From positions 231,900-269,399 of the forward strand of contig CAJNDS010002502.1 of the NCBI GenBank assembly GCA_905221605.1: a DNA stretch of 37,500 bases, given 5' to 3'. Positions 8,491-17,611 of the stretch are shown one piece after another. Position 1 is the stretch's first letter. Every line of letters starts with the position of its first letter. The position numbers and the translations under genes were made by a program. The stretch is from Symbiodinium natans. Its lineage: Eukaryota > Sar > Dinophyceae > Suessiales > Symbiodiniaceae. Below the pieces are notes generated by a model. It saw only the letters and a list, made by a program, of their open reading frames with translations. It was not told the origin of the DNA and made no database searches.

Positions 8491-8885
8491 GGTTGAGGGC
8501 TTGGGGCCTTTCCTTAAACCGTGAAAACCTAACTCCTTGTGTTGTGCGCCCCCAAAGTATCACCGAAAGAAAATTCCCCAAGCAGGCCCAACAACGTTCT
8601 TACTTTATTTGCAAGACCCTAAACCCTAAACCCTACACCCTAAACCCTAAACACTATTCGGGAGGGTGTGGAAAGATCTAATCATAACCCCCCCCCCCCC
8701 CCGGGGGTCTAGGGTTGAAAGGTTCCCTAGTGATTCCCGTCACTTGGGTCCTGGGTGTTTGGGTGCTTTCCCTTGAGTCTACGATCCGAAAGATGCAGCT
8801 CGGGTGGCTGAGAAAGAAAACCACACAAGGCCACCCTTACGCTCATTATAAAGCCCAGACACCTGGCATTCTGTTCCTTGGGCCC
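8491..8885. other. Unique DNA with a poly-C/poly-G palindrome
   Basis: 8688-8702 is 15 C directly followed by GGGGG. 8610-8655 holds CCCTAAA units. Plus frames of 60-92 codons cross the area but are partly repeat-encoded. Confidence 0.35.
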
Positions 8886-9394
8886 CCTAAACCCTAAACC
8901 CTAAACCCTAAACCCTAAACCCTAAACCGTAGGGCTTCAAACTACTGGACCTTCCGGGCTGTTGAGGCTCCTAGGCTCGGGATTAACATGAACTTCGAGC
9001 ACCTAAACCCTCCAAGACAAATCCTGAACCCATCACACCAACCCTACGCCCTAAACCCCAAAGCCTGTAAACCCTGAACCCGAAACCCCAAACCCTAGCC
9101 CTCGATTACGAAGCTGGGCTCCTGGCCTTCGCTAGAGCCCGAAGGGGTCCGAACTTAGCTGTTTAGGGTTTGTGGTTTAATTGGGGGTTTGGGGGTCTAG
9201 GGTTCGGGCTTTACGGGTTTCGGTTCTAGCGTAAACTCCTTAACTCCAAACCCTCCAGGCCAAACCTTGAGCCCTAAACCCTAAACCCTCAACCTTAAAC
9301 CCTAAACCCTAAACCCCACACCCCAAACCCTAAACCCTAAACCCCCACCCCTAAACCCTAAACCCCAACACCCTAATCCCCACACCCCGAAACA
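8886..9394. repeat. CCCTAAA arrays and degenerate spacers
   Basis: 8886-8928 is perfect CCCTAAA. 9000-9100 and 9240-9390 are degraded C-rich units. 9110-9235 is mostly unique. Confidence 0.7.
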
Positions 9395-9470
9395 GGTGGC
9401 CTGCCGCCGGTATCCTTGAACTCCTTGCCGCCCCACCACTCAATGCTGGAGAAGCCGATGCCCTGCCACC
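9395..9470 (-). CDS. Candidate exon, Trp/Gly-rich
   Basis: The minus frame reads WWQGIGFSSIEWWGGKEF, then KDTGGRPP. Nearly every codon ends in G or C. GGTGGCAG|G is acceptor-like at 9463, and GGCAG|GCCACC could be a GC-type donor at 9400, giving a 62-nt exon. The aromatic/Gly composition is protein-like and not repeat-derived. The family is unknown. Confidence 0.36.
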
Positions 9471-9474
9471 AAAC

Positions 9475-9576
9475 TAGGGTTTAGGGTTTAGGGTTTAGGG
9501 TTTAGGGTTTAGGGTTTAGGGTTTAGGGTTTAGGGTTTAGGGTTTAGGGTTTAGAGTTTGGGGTTTAGGGTTTTGG
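9475..9576 (+). repeat. Interstitial (TTTAGGG)n array
   Basis: About thirteen units, the last ones GGGTTTG or GAGTTTG. Confidence 0.95.
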
Positions 9577-9900
9577 GTGCTTGCGCTGGAGTCGCAGAAC
9601 TATTGTTGCAGCTTTGTCCGCGGCTTGTGATGCGACGGGTGCTTTTCGGGGTGGTCTACGCCGCAAGCCCTAAACCCTAGACCCTAAACCCTAAACCCTA
9701 AACCCTAAACCCTGGGGTCGAGATTCTTCAGGTGTGGGCTAGGAGTTCTCTGGCCTGGCGTTCTCACAATGGAGGCTTTGGACCCTGGGCCCTTACTCCT
9801 GGGTGTTGTGCTCCCCGCCTTAAGAACTAGGGTCTAGGGTTTAGGGTTTAGGATTTGGGGGTTTAGGGTTTAGGGTTTAGGGTTGAGGGTTAAGGGTTTG
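9577..9900 (+). other. Two unique islands around a CCCTAAA run
   Basis: 9577-9665 is open in plus (CLRWSRRTIVAALSAACDAT). 9715-9832 is open in plus (GVLWPGVLTMEALDPGPLLL). 9665-9712 is CCCTAAA. The second island has C-rich repeat on its left and G-rich on its right. Confidence 0.28.
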
Positions 9901-10335
9901 GGGTGACAGGCCAGGTTGATGTACAGTCCCAGCCAGAAGCTCCTCATACCCCCGGTTCTCTACGGAAACACCCCAAAACCAAGACCTAAACAGATGGAAA
10001 AGTGCCGAGTACGAGGCTCAGCCTAATACCTCTGCAACCTGTAGCTCCTAAACCCTAAACCGTACAGCCTATACCCCTAAACCTAACCCTAAACCCTACA
10101 CCCCTAAACGCCTGAACCCCTAAACCCCTGAACCCCTAAATCCCTAAACCCCTACACCCTAAACCCCGAAACCCCTAGACCCCTAAACCCCTAAACCCGA
10201 AGCCGTAAACCCTATACTCCAAACCCTAAACCCTAAACCCTTGAACCCCAAACCCAAGGCCCAGCCTCCAGCTGCGACGCCAGGGCCTCTGTAGCGCCCG
10301 AAAAGCCCTCAAACTAACATTCTGTTTTGGGTTTA
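9901..10335. other. Unique stretch then degraded CCCCTAAA
   Basis: 9905-10045 is unique. 10050-10250 is degraded CCCTAAA/CCCCTAAA. 10252-10320 is a GC-rich spacer with a short minus frame (FSGATEALASQLEAG). Confidence 0.35.
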
Positions 10336-10460
10336 GGGTTTAGGGCTTGGGGTTTAGGATTTAGGGCTTGGGGTTTAGGGTTTAGGGCTTGGGGTTTAGG
10401 GTGTAGGGCTTGGGGGTTAGGGTTTAGGGCTTGGGGTTTAGGGCTTGGGATTTAGGGTGG
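10336..10460 (+). repeat. Higher-order telomere-like repeat, about 21 bp
   Basis: GGGTTTAGGGCTTGGGGTTT recurs about five times, so three variant heptamers were copied as one unit. Confidence 0.85.
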
Positions 10461-11220
10461 ACGGTTTCGGGTTTAGGGTTTAGGGACTGGGGAAGGGTTC
10501 CAGGGCTGTAGGGGTTGCTGACTGGGAGGTTTTGTGTTTAGGGACAGTTATCTTATGTCTCTTCACTACTCTTGCTCTTACCAGCCCAGTACATATTGTT
10601 TGTACGATACTACCATTCTTCTTCTTCCTGGATAATACTACCACTACTACTCGAACGGGGACTTAGGCTTTAAGGGATCAGGGTATTAACGTTCAGGGTT
10701 TGGGTCTCCCTGCAAGCCCCCTTCGATGGGAGGCCTGCGCCACCAGGGAACTGAAGCGCTTGCTGCCAGGCAGCACGCCATCCCAGACCTCATCGTTTAA
10801 GGTTTAGGGTCTAGGGCTTAGCGTTTAGGGTTTAGGGCTTAGGCTTCAGGGTTTAAGGTTTAGGGTTTAGTTCTTCGGCTTCAGGATTTAGGGTGTAGGG
10901 TTTAGGGAAGCCTTTCGGGCGGGAACTGGAGACTGGACTCTGAGGGTTCAGGGATAAGGGCCTTCTAACCATCGACACAGGTCCTGAAATGGAATTACCA
11001 TCAGAAACATCGGGTTGTAGGGCTTAGCTCAGGCACCACAAATTTAGAGAAACCCCCAAACGCCCAAATGTGGCTGCCGGTGGCGGGGGCCTTCAACAAG
11101 GATTAGCCGCAACTCTGGCTTTCGGGTCTTTGGGGTGGAGGGTCTAGTTGGGTGTAGGGGCTCGAGTCTAGGGTTTTGTTGAGGGGCCTAAACCCTGACT
11201 GCCGTCAAGCTCAGGATATA
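10461..11220. other. Mostly unique DNA with degraded repeat
   Basis: 10500-10690 and 10920-11220 are non-repetitive. 10720-10800 is open in plus (MGGLRHQGTEALAARQHAIP) up to a TAA. 10800-10915 is degraded TTTAGGG. No gene is assigned. Confidence 0.3.
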
Positions 11221-11227
11221 CTGCATG

Positions 11228-11590
11228 TCAGCTCGCAAGTCCATCAGAGAGAGAGTCCTGCATAGACTGCACAAGAGGCCCTTTTGCCTCTCCACTGAGA
11301 TCCCTTCTGAGCTCGCTCCTCCCCATGCTAACAGCTGAGGATCCTAACCTCAGAGTCGAGGAAAAGTATTCTGATCTTTCGTCCTCATCCTCCGCCTGAG
11401 GCTGATCCTTCGCCTGAGGCTCATGTGTCTCCCTTAGCCAAAGGGGGTGGTGGAAAGTACTCATCCTCCGCTGCTGCTTCATGGCAGACTCAGGCTGCAC
11501 TGGCTGGCTGAGGGCATCCCCCTGGGGCTCTTTCAGGCTCAGAGGCGCCTGAAGTCTGAAGTGGCTCTCCTTTGGGCTTTTGGAGGGTTT
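11228..11590 (-). CDS. Longest protein-like minus frame, unknown product
   Basis: About 120 codons are open, from repeat near 11590 to a TGA at 11228; within them no ATG precedes codon 37. The translation is Ser/Gln/Glu-rich and charged. It includes KESHFRLQAPLSLKEPQGDA and an imperfect internal repeat (EPQAKDQPQAEDEDE). That reads as disordered protein rather than repeat noise. It could be an internal or last exon. No domain is recognised, and chance openness is not excluded. Confidence 0.28.
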   Translation of the reverse strand, partial: KPSKSPKESHFRLQAPLSLKEPQGDALSQPVQPESAMKQQRRMSTFHHPLWLRETHEPQAKDQPQAEDEDERSEYFSSTLRLGSSAVSMGRSELRRDLSGEAKGPLVQSMQDSLSDGLAS

Positions 11591-12459
11591 AGGGTTTAGG
11601 GTTTAGGGTTTGGGGTTTAGGGTTTAGGGTTGAGGGGTTGAGGGGTTTAGGGTTTAGGGTTTAGGGCATATTTACTGCAACTGCCCCTATTCGAGGTGCC
11701 AAGGCGTACAGCTCTTGGATCTCCTACCCATAGAACGTTGAGGGTAGCATCTGGAGCAAAGCACCAAAGACCCTGCAAACCCAACACCTTGACTGTTCTT
11801 CCCCCGTTTTAGGGTTCCGGATTTAGGCCTTCAAAAGAGGGTTGTAGGGCTTGGGTATTAGGGCTTCGAAAGCTTAAAGGTTCTAACTGACAATACCCCT
11901 AAAACTCGAACCAAGAATTCGGAGCCATGTTCAGGAACGGCCTAAAAAGACCCTCAACCACACATCCAGACCCACCCTAAACCCTAAACCCTATAACCCT
12001 CCCTAAATCCTAAAACCCTACATCCTAAAACCCTGAACCCTAAACCCTCCCACCTATCCAAGCGCAAGAGCCTTGAGGATCCAGGGTTTGGCGCCAGTGG
12101 GACTTTGCGCGGAAGACCACATGCCCTTTTAAACCAAAATCCCTAAACCCTAGAGACCTCATCCCCCCTAAACCCTAAACCCCAACCCTAAACCCTGAGC
12201 CAGAACTGGCCCAAGCCTGAAAACCGTGCTCCTTGACCTCGACTCCAGATTTTAGGGTCTAGAGTTTCCTAACCCTCATGCTGAAAACTCTCAACCCTCC
12301 ACCCCCACGCCCCCAACCCTGAACGGCTAAACCCTACACCACAATACCCTGAACCGCAAAGCACACTAGGAACCCAAATCCCTCAACACTAAGCCCTACA
12401 CCATGAACCCAAACCCTAAACCCTAAACCCTAAACCCTAAACCCTAAACCCTAAACCCA
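11591..12459. other. Mixed repeat debris and unique spacers
   Basis: 11584-11667 is a TTTAGGG array. 11668-11970 is unique; the minus frame near 11670-11770 reads FAPDATLNVLWVGDPRAVRL. 11975-12055 and 12140-12420 are degraded CCCTAAA. 12056-12143 is open in plus (KRKSLEDPGFGASGTLRG). 12415-12457 is perfect CCCTAAA. Confidence 0.35.
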
Positions 12460-12573
12460 TTATTCAAGAGGTCTCTGGCCACCCAGGTAGGCGTCCTGCG
12501 CAAACGTTCTGCCCCAGATTTGCCTCATCCACACAGCTCCTGGCACCGTCGCGTCTTTCCTAGGGTCCTTGTT
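12460..12573 (-). CDS. Candidate terminal exon, minus strand
   Basis: A 37-codon minus frame reads NKDPRKDATVPGAVWMRQIW, then GRTFAQDAYLGGQRPLE, and ends in TAA before the repeat starts. CTAGGAAAG| is a weak acceptor. The island lies between CCCTAAA (left) and TTTAGGG (right). The residue mix is globular. The family is unknown. Confidence 0.3.
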   Translation of the reverse strand, partial: NKDPRKDATVPGAVWMRQIWGRTFAQDAYLGGQRPLE

Positions 12574-12574
12574 G

Positions 12575-12668
12575 GGGTTTAGGGTTTAGGGTTTAGGGTT
12601 TAGGGTTTAGGGTTTAGGGTTTAGGGTTTAGGGTTTAGGGTTTAGGGTTTAGGGTTTAGGGTTTAGGG
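12575..12668 (+). repeat. Interstitial (TTTAGGG)n array
   Basis: Thirteen perfect units. Confidence 0.95.
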
Positions 12669-13250
12669 CATCATTTCTAATCCTTATTGGGTTTGTATCA
12701 TAACAAAAATGTAAAATTAAAGCCAACAAGGACCCAGTTTCAGGGATCTGTGTGCATGGTGTAGGAGCTACAGGGTCCAGGAGTCTAGGGGGACATAAGG
12801 GGTATGGTACGGCGTGGAGGTCTCGATGTTTTGGGCATCAGGCCCTCTAAGGCACTAAGTTGTTGCTGCTTAGGATGTGGCGACATAAGGGCTTTTGGCT
12901 CCAAGATTTGGCGAGGCGCAAAAAAGCGGTTCTGGAGCTCCGGGTTTGGTCTTAGGCTTCCCGGATATTTAGGTTTAGGGTTTTACTCATTTACTGTTCG
13001 GAGTTTACAGGCGTTTTGTTTCATCATGTCTTTCCAATGCTTCAAGAGATGCCATCATACATGTTATGCGTATCTAAACCGACCGCCCACCCCCACCCAC
13101 CCCCCAAAAAGCGTGACCTTACCGCGTTTCGGTAGCACGGTAAGGACTCCTTGTGAGATTTTGCAGGCCAGGGAGGGGGTCCTAAAGCCTAAAACCTTGA
13201 ACCCTAAAAACAACACCCTGAAACCTAAACCCTAAACCCTACGCCCTAAC
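12669..13250 (+). other. Longest unique stretch in the left half; 143-codon plus frame
   Basis: The frame 12804-13235 begins at a GTG-type codon rather than ATG. It includes Cys-rich parts (ALSCCCLGCGDIRAFGSKIW, CFKRCHHTCYAYLNR) and ends in repeat-encoded residues. It is the longest open frame here. Composition shifts along it and no domain is visible, so it is noted as a region rather than a gene. Confidence 0.25.
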
Positions 13251-13336
13251 CCCTAAGCCCCTAAACCCTGAAACCCTCAACCCTGAGCCCTAACCCCTAA
13301 ACCCTAAACCCTAAACCCTAAACCCTAAACCCTAGT
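13251..13336 (-). repeat. CCCTAAA array
   Basis: Degraded units, then six clean CCCTAAA units immediately left of the candidate exon at 13353. Confidence 0.9.
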
Positions 13337-13352
13337 CACATCTTTCCCAAAG

Positions 13353-13753
13353 GCTGGCGAGTCCACGTGTGGCACCCATTTCATGCCACGGTGACACGAA
13401 GCCGCGGGGAGGAGTCGAATCCTTTGAAAAGGTTTAGGGTTTAGGGATTAGGGTTTAGGGTTTAGGGTTTAGGGTTTAGGGTTTGGGGTTTGGGGGTTTG
13501 GGGTTTAGGGGTTTAGGGGTTTAGAGTTTAAGAGGTTTGGAAGTTTAGAGGTTTAGGTCTCGCTTTCTTTCGCTCTCCGCTCGCATCGGCTTCGTCGGTG
13601 TTCATCCAGCGAACCCTAAACCCTAAACCCTAAACCCTAAACCCTAAACCCTAAACCCTAAAGCGGAGGGAGGGGGCGCTGGGGTGGGCGTCAGCCGCAT
13701 CCCGGGATGCCTCAGCTTGCTGCCAGGCGCCGCTTCGGCCGAAACCGTTGCAG
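13353..13753 (+). CDS. Two candidate exons joined across a telomere-repeat intron
   Basis: Exon 1 (13353-13431) follows TCTTTCCCAAAG|G, a good acceptor, and ends GAAAAG|GTTTAGGG. Exon 2 (13664-13753) follows CCCTAAAG| and ends TTGCAG|GCTCTA, a GC-type donor. Exon 1 reads GWRVHVWHPFHATVTRSRGE. Joining the two gives a codon split as AG+C and the frame stays open through both exons. The intron would run from TTTAGGG units to CCCTAAA units, which can pair. The product is unknown, and exon 2 is Arg/Gly-rich. Confidence 0.28.
13432..13662. repeat. Inverted telomere-like arrays around a short unique core
   Basis: 13432-13556 is TTTAGGG/TTTGGGG. 13557-13613 is unique. 13614-13662 is CCCTAAA. The two arms are complementary and would form the intron of the preceding entry. 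Confidence 0.85.
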
Positions 13754-13756
13754 GCT

Positions 13757-14022
13757 CTAGGGTTTAGGGTTTAGGGTTTAGGGTTTAGGGTTTAGGGTTT
13801 AGGGTTTAGGGTTTAGGGTTTAGGGTTTAGGGTTTAGGGTTTAGGGTTTAGGGTTTAGGGTTTAGGGCTAGGGTTTAGGGTTTAGGGGTTTGGGGTTTAG
13901 GGTTTAGGGTTTAGGGTTTAGGGTTTAGGGGTTAGGGGTTCAGGGTTTAGGGTTTAGGGTTTTGGGGTTTAGGGTTTAGGGTTTAGGGTTTGGGGTTTGG
14001 GGTTTAGGGTTTAGGGTTTAGG
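13757..14022 (+). repeat. Long (TTTAGGG)n array
   Basis: About 37 units, the first sixteen perfect. Later ones include GGGGTTTA, GGGTTCA and GGGTTTTG variants. Confidence 0.97.
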
Positions 14023-14024
14023 GC

Positions 14025-14042
14025 TACGTAAGCACACATGCA

Positions 14043-14090
<48 letters not shown>

Positions 14091-14127
14091 GTATTAAAAA
14101 AAAATATATATATATATATGTATATAA
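14025..14127. repeat. (AT)n microsatellite with conserved leader
   Basis: TACGTAAGCACACATGCAGA precedes about 80 bp of AT repeats with GTAT and poly-A interruptions. A very similar leader precedes the AT tract at 15239. Confidence 0.9.
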
Positions 14128-14437
14128 GGGTTCAGGGTTTAGGGTTGAGGGTTCAGGTTTGGGGTTTAGGGTTTGGGGTTCAGGACAAGCTGTCGCCATC
14201 CGCGGCAGGCGCTTGTGCTCCCCTCATAACCCGGGAAAGGTTTAGGGTTCAGGGGTTGGGGATTGGGGTTTTAGGGGTCAGGGCTCAGGGTTTAGGGTTT
14301 GGGGTGTCGGGTTTAAGGTTTGGTGTTTAGGGTTTGGGGTTTAGGGTTTGGGGTGTAGGGTTTAGGGTTGGCGGCGTGTTGGATGGGAAAAGGAGGTGAA
14401 AACCTCCCTCTTTCCCTCCATACCCCCCCAAAACCGC
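14128..14437 (+). other. Degraded TTTAGGG field with a 56-nt exon-like island
   Basis: At 14184-14239 GGTTCAG|G precedes DKLSPSAAGACAPLITRE, which ends GGGAAAG|GTTTAGGG. Both borders are made of repeat sequence, as in exon 1 at 13353. The rest is variant repeat. Confidence 0.3.
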
Positions 14438-14595
14438 GGGGGGGGGGGGAGGGCTGGGGGGGTACCCCACCGCGTAAACTCATGACCCTCCCCCCCACCC
14501 CACCCCCCCCTACCCCCACCCCCGCCCCCCCCCCACCCCCCCCCCCCCCCCCCCCACCCCCCCCCCCCCCCCCCCACCCCCCCCCACCCCAACCG
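14438..14595. repeat. Poly-G then long poly-C tract
   Basis: 14438-14461 is G-rich (runs of 12 and more). 14488-14591 is nearly pure C with A interruptions. The Gly- and Pro-repeat frames across it are artefacts. It could form a hairpin or quadruplex, and it is a likely sequencing or assembly weak point. Confidence 0.92.
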
Positions 14596-15160
14596 CAAAC
14601 AAAATCACCAAACCCCAAACCTTCTCCTGCGGGGTCGGCGGCTTGAGCCGGAGGCTCTTAAATTTAGGGTTCGGGTTCTGGGGTTTCGGGCTTGAGGCTT
14701 GGGGTTTGGGGTTTCGGATTTGGGAATTTGGGGGCTTGAGGTGCTTCAGGGCGTATCAGGGCCTATGTTATGGGTTTCGGGTTCAGGGTTCGGGGTTTTG
14801 AGGTTTGGGGTGTAGGGCTGAGGGTTTTGGGGATTTAGCTCTTCGGGTTTTCAGGATTTAGGGCTCTTGAGGCTTTAGGCCAACTCAGCCCATGCAAATC
14901 TGAGCCTGAGGCCGAAGCCCGAGAGCCTTTGCCCCTTTAGGCCTTGAGATTTGCGGCTTGGGGTTGGGGCAAAACCCTGAGCTTCAAACCCTAAACCCTA
15001 CACCCTAAACCCTACACCCTAAACCCTAAGCCCTAAACCCGAAACCCTAAGCCCTAAACCCTAAACCCTAAACCCTACACCCTAAACCCGAAACCCTAAA
15101 CCCCAAAACCTAAATGCACCCGTTGGCATGAACCCCGAAGCTCCAAAAGCCACAAAGCGT
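14596..15160. other. Unique G-rich then degraded CCCTAAA
   Basis: 14600-14985 is a degraded G-rich field with TTTGGGG, GGTTCGG and unique pieces. 14986-15110 is CCCTAAA/CCCTACA/CCCGAAA units. No gene is seen. Confidence 0.5.
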
Positions 15161-15280
15161 CTATATAATCTATATAGATATATACATGTAAATTTCCTAT
15201 AGTATTCATTCTACTATAGTACATATATATATATATACATACGTAAGCACAGATGAAGATATATATATATATATATATAA
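15161..15280. repeat. AT-rich tract with (AT)n and conserved leader
   Basis: ATACGTAAGCACAGATGAAG (15239-15258) precedes (AT)n, matching the leader at 14025. The upstream 80 bp is AT-rich with TATATA and CTATAGTA palindromes. Confidence 0.85.
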
Positions 15281-15294
15281 ATTACGGCGCAAAA

Positions 15295-15440
15295 GCCCAA
15301 ACCCCAAACCCCAAACCCCTAAACCCCTAAACCCCTAAACCCCTAAACCCCTAAACCCCTAAACCCCTAAACCCTTAAACCCCTAAACCCCTAAACCCTA
15401 AACCCTAAACCCTAAACCCTAAACCCTAAACCCCAAGCCC
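15295..15440 (-). repeat. CCCCTAAA then CCCTAAA array
   Basis: About eleven octamers are followed by six heptamers. The clean switch of unit length shows independent amplification. Confidence 0.95.
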
Positions 15441-15795
15441 TGAACCTTAAGCCCGAAAAAAAACAACAGATGGAAAATCATATCTCGAACCCAGCAGCAC
15501 TCCCAGGACTGGAGAACTTCCATCAACTCCTGGTGGCACGCAGAGTAGTAGGCTGAGGTTTAGGGTTTAGGGTTTCGGGTTTAGGGTGTAGGGTTTAGGG
15601 TTTAGGGTCTAGGGTTTAGGGTTCAGGGTGTAGGGTTTAGGGTTTAGGGTCTAGGGTCTAGGGTTTGGGGGGGTTCTTGTAGCATACTTATACAGGGACC
15701 ATCAGGGAATGCCTAGACCCTCGCACTTTCGCGTCACTTCGCGTCTTCGTATCTCCGTTTCAGACAGTCTGCGTCCTTGGCGCGGAAATGCCCAA
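15441..15795. other. Two unique islands around a G-rich variant array
   Basis: 15455-15555 has open minus frames (HQELMEVLQSWECCWVRDMI) beside CCACCAG|G and CTCCAG sites. 15557-15670 is GGGTTTA/GGGTCTA/GGGTGTA. 15671-15795 is unique and open in plus (LALSRHFASSYLRFRQSASL). Confidence 0.3.
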
Positions 15796-16157
15796 AAACC
15801 CTAAACCCCAAACCCCAAACCCGAAACCCCAAAACCCTTAAGCACCGCCATGACGTCTGCAAAAAGGCTTAGAAAGCCGATTCCAACTAACCTCTCAGCG
15901 TCGTAAACTCTAGGCACGACACCCGAACTCCTGAATCTAAACCCTCAACCCTGAACCCTAAACCCTAAACCCCAAACCCAAAAACCTAAATCCTAAACCC
16001 TCAACCCTAACCCTAAACCCAGGGTCTAGGGTCTAGGGTCTAGGGTTTAGGGTCTAGGGTCTAGGGTCTAGGGTTTAGGGTTTAGGGTTTAGGGTTTAGG
16101 GTTTAGGGTTTAGGGTTTAGGGTTTAGGGTTTAGGGTTTAGGGTTTAGGGTTTAGGG
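15796..16157. repeat. Degraded CCCTAAA meeting GGGTCTA/TTTAGGG
   Basis: 15935-16018 is C-rich and 16019-16157 is G-rich. The strands switch directly at about 16018, with no spacer. 16021-16068 is a GGGTCTA block. Confidence 0.85.
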
Positions 16158-16620
16158 CTCAGAAAGACGGGCGCCTCGACGGTCGCAGCGCGGGCCACCA
16201 CTGCCCTGGTATCACTCCCAGAGAGGACCCAGCTTCAGATTAGATTGGGGTTTAGGGTTTAGGGTTTCGGGTTTAGGGTTTGGGGTTTAGGGTTTAGGGT
16301 TTAGGGTTTAGGGTGTAGGGTGTAGGGTGTAGGGTTCAGGGTTCAGGGTTTAGGGGTTTAGGGCCGCTGTTCACGAACAACCCATCCAGAAAATAACCCC
16401 TGATTTCGGTCTCCCCTTTCTTGTTGGACCCTTTCCCAATGGCCCAGTCCTTTCAAGGACCTTAAGAACAACACTTCATATTAGGGTTTAATTAGGGTTT
16501 AGGGTTTAGGGCTTAGGGCTTAAAGCTTAGGGCTTAGGGTAAAGCAGATTCCTCGTTGTGTTCTTTTCTGCGCCGTTGGGGATTTATAGGGGTCCTCTGG
16601 TACGTAGAAGCTTTGGGCCC
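16158..16620. other. Unique islands between G-rich arrays
   Basis: 16160-16240 is open in plus (KTGASTVAARATTALVSLPE). 16247-16362 is a variant TTTAGGG array. 16363-16480 is unique, and its minus frame reads KVLERTGPLGKGPTRKGRPK. 16541-16618 is unique. Confidence 0.28.
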
Positions 16621-16940
16621 TAACCCTAAACCCTAAACCCTAAACCCTAAACCCTAAAGCCTAAAGCCTAAAGCCTAAAGCCTAAAGCCTAAGGCCTAAA
16701 CCCTAATAGAAAAGCCCACACATCCTATGAATAAAACACCTCCAAGCCCCAAAACAGGAAAGCCCTCTGAACCCATAGCCGCGGTGGGTTTGGGGTGGCA
16801 ACTCGCGCCAGGCCTATTGGCGAGGACGGAAAGGCTCGGCGGGCCAACCTTGCGAAGGAACATACTTGTGGGCTTAGGGTTCAGGGTTTGCGGTAGGACC
16901 CTAAACCCTAAACCCTAGACCTAAACCCTAAACCCTAAAC
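16621..16940 (+). other. CCCTAAA/CCTAAAG array and a 63-codon plus frame
   Basis: 16621-16706 changes from CCCTAAA to a homogeneous CCTAAAG block. The frame 16727-16918 includes EPIAAVGLGWQLAPGLLART, then ERLGGPTLRRNILV, before entering repeat. It is an exon candidate, and the family is unknown. Confidence 0.25.
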
Positions 16941-17118
16941 CTTCTTTATTTGTACTTATGAATCATATCTGGATTGGATGTCGAGGTTGAAGGCTTAGAC
17001 TGGCTGACAGAGTCGTTGTTGCCAAGACGAAAATCGACCACGCAACATCATCGCTACGATCCACCCGCTGTCCTCGTCGGTGAATACTCTGATGATTTCT
17101 TGATTCCAAAGTCTCGGA
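16941..17118 (-). other. Unique stretch with open minus frames
   Basis: The minus strand reads RLWNQEIIRVFTDEDSGWIV and on to LCQPV before TAA. A second minus frame is open too. It could be part of the same minus-strand gene as the 17184 and 17471 entries. Confidence 0.25.
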
Positions 17119-17183
17119 ACCCTAAACCCTAAACCCTAGACCCTAGACCCTAAACCCTAAACCCTAAACCCCAAACTCATCAC

Positions 17184-17269
17184 AAAAAGCTTGACTCGTT
17201 TCGTCTCTTCAGTTGGAATGCCTTCGTCGTCAGGATCTTCGGGGTCGCTAGGTGGTTCATCTGCTGGGT
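17184..17269 (-). CDS. Candidate exon, acidic disordered segment
   Basis: Minus strand: CTTCAACAG| acceptor-like at 17270, frame reading DPADEPPSDPEDPDDEGIPT, then EETKRVKLF, and TTTTT|GTGATGAG donor-like at 17183. It is strongly acidic, then basic. The same GTGATGAG octamer follows the candidate exon at 17471-17611. It lies between CCCTAAA (left) and TTTAGGG (right). No family is recognised. Confidence 0.33.
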
Positions 17270-17280
17270 CTGTTGAAGGG

Positions 17281-17474
17281 TTCAGGGTTTAGGGTTTAGG
17301 GTTTAGGGTTTAGGGTTTAGGGTTTAGGGTTTAGGGTTTAGGGTTTAGGGTTTAGGGTTTAGGGTTTAGGGTTTAGGGTTTAGGCTTTAGGGTTTAGGGT
17401 TTAGGGTTTAGGGTTTAGGGTTTAGGGTTTAGGGTTTAGGGTTTAGGGTTTAGGGTTTAGGGTTTAGGGTTTAG
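17281..17474 (+). repeat. Long (TTTAGGG)n array
   Basis: About 27 units with one GGCTTTA. It separates two minus-strand exon candidates. Confidence 0.97.
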
Positions 17475-17611
17475 GGTCTGCTTCTCATCACGCCCTGCTC
17501 CGTCAACAACGACATCAAGTGCTCGTTCTGGTCAAAAAGGCCCTCTTCTAGCCGGAGGAGGGCTATTCTACGCCCCAAATTCGCCACAGACTCGATGCTG
17601 CCGAAAGGGTC
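17471..17611 (-). CDS. Candidate exon, helical Leu/Glu-rich
   Basis: The minus frame is open for 46 codons: DPFGSIESVANLGRRIALLR, then LEEGLFDQNEHLMSLLTEQG. TTTCGGCAG| (17598) is acceptor-like. GGC|GTGATGAG near the 3' end matches the donor-like octamer of the 17184 piece. The amphipathic Leu/Glu pattern suggests helices. The plus strand is also open here. Confidence 0.33.
   Translation of the reverse strand, partial: DPFGSIESVANLGRRIALLRLEEGLFDQNEHLMSLLTEQGVMRSRP

Noticed and set aside
13336-13431. tRNA-like or hairpin RNA (GTGGCA/TGCCAC stem, TCGAATCC)
   Set aside because: Only one stem forms and there is no cloverleaf; the open frame with splice-like borders explains it as well.
14313-14646. 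Gly-rich and Pro-rich frames of 78-101 codons
   Set aside because: Produced by translating poly-G/poly-C tracts.
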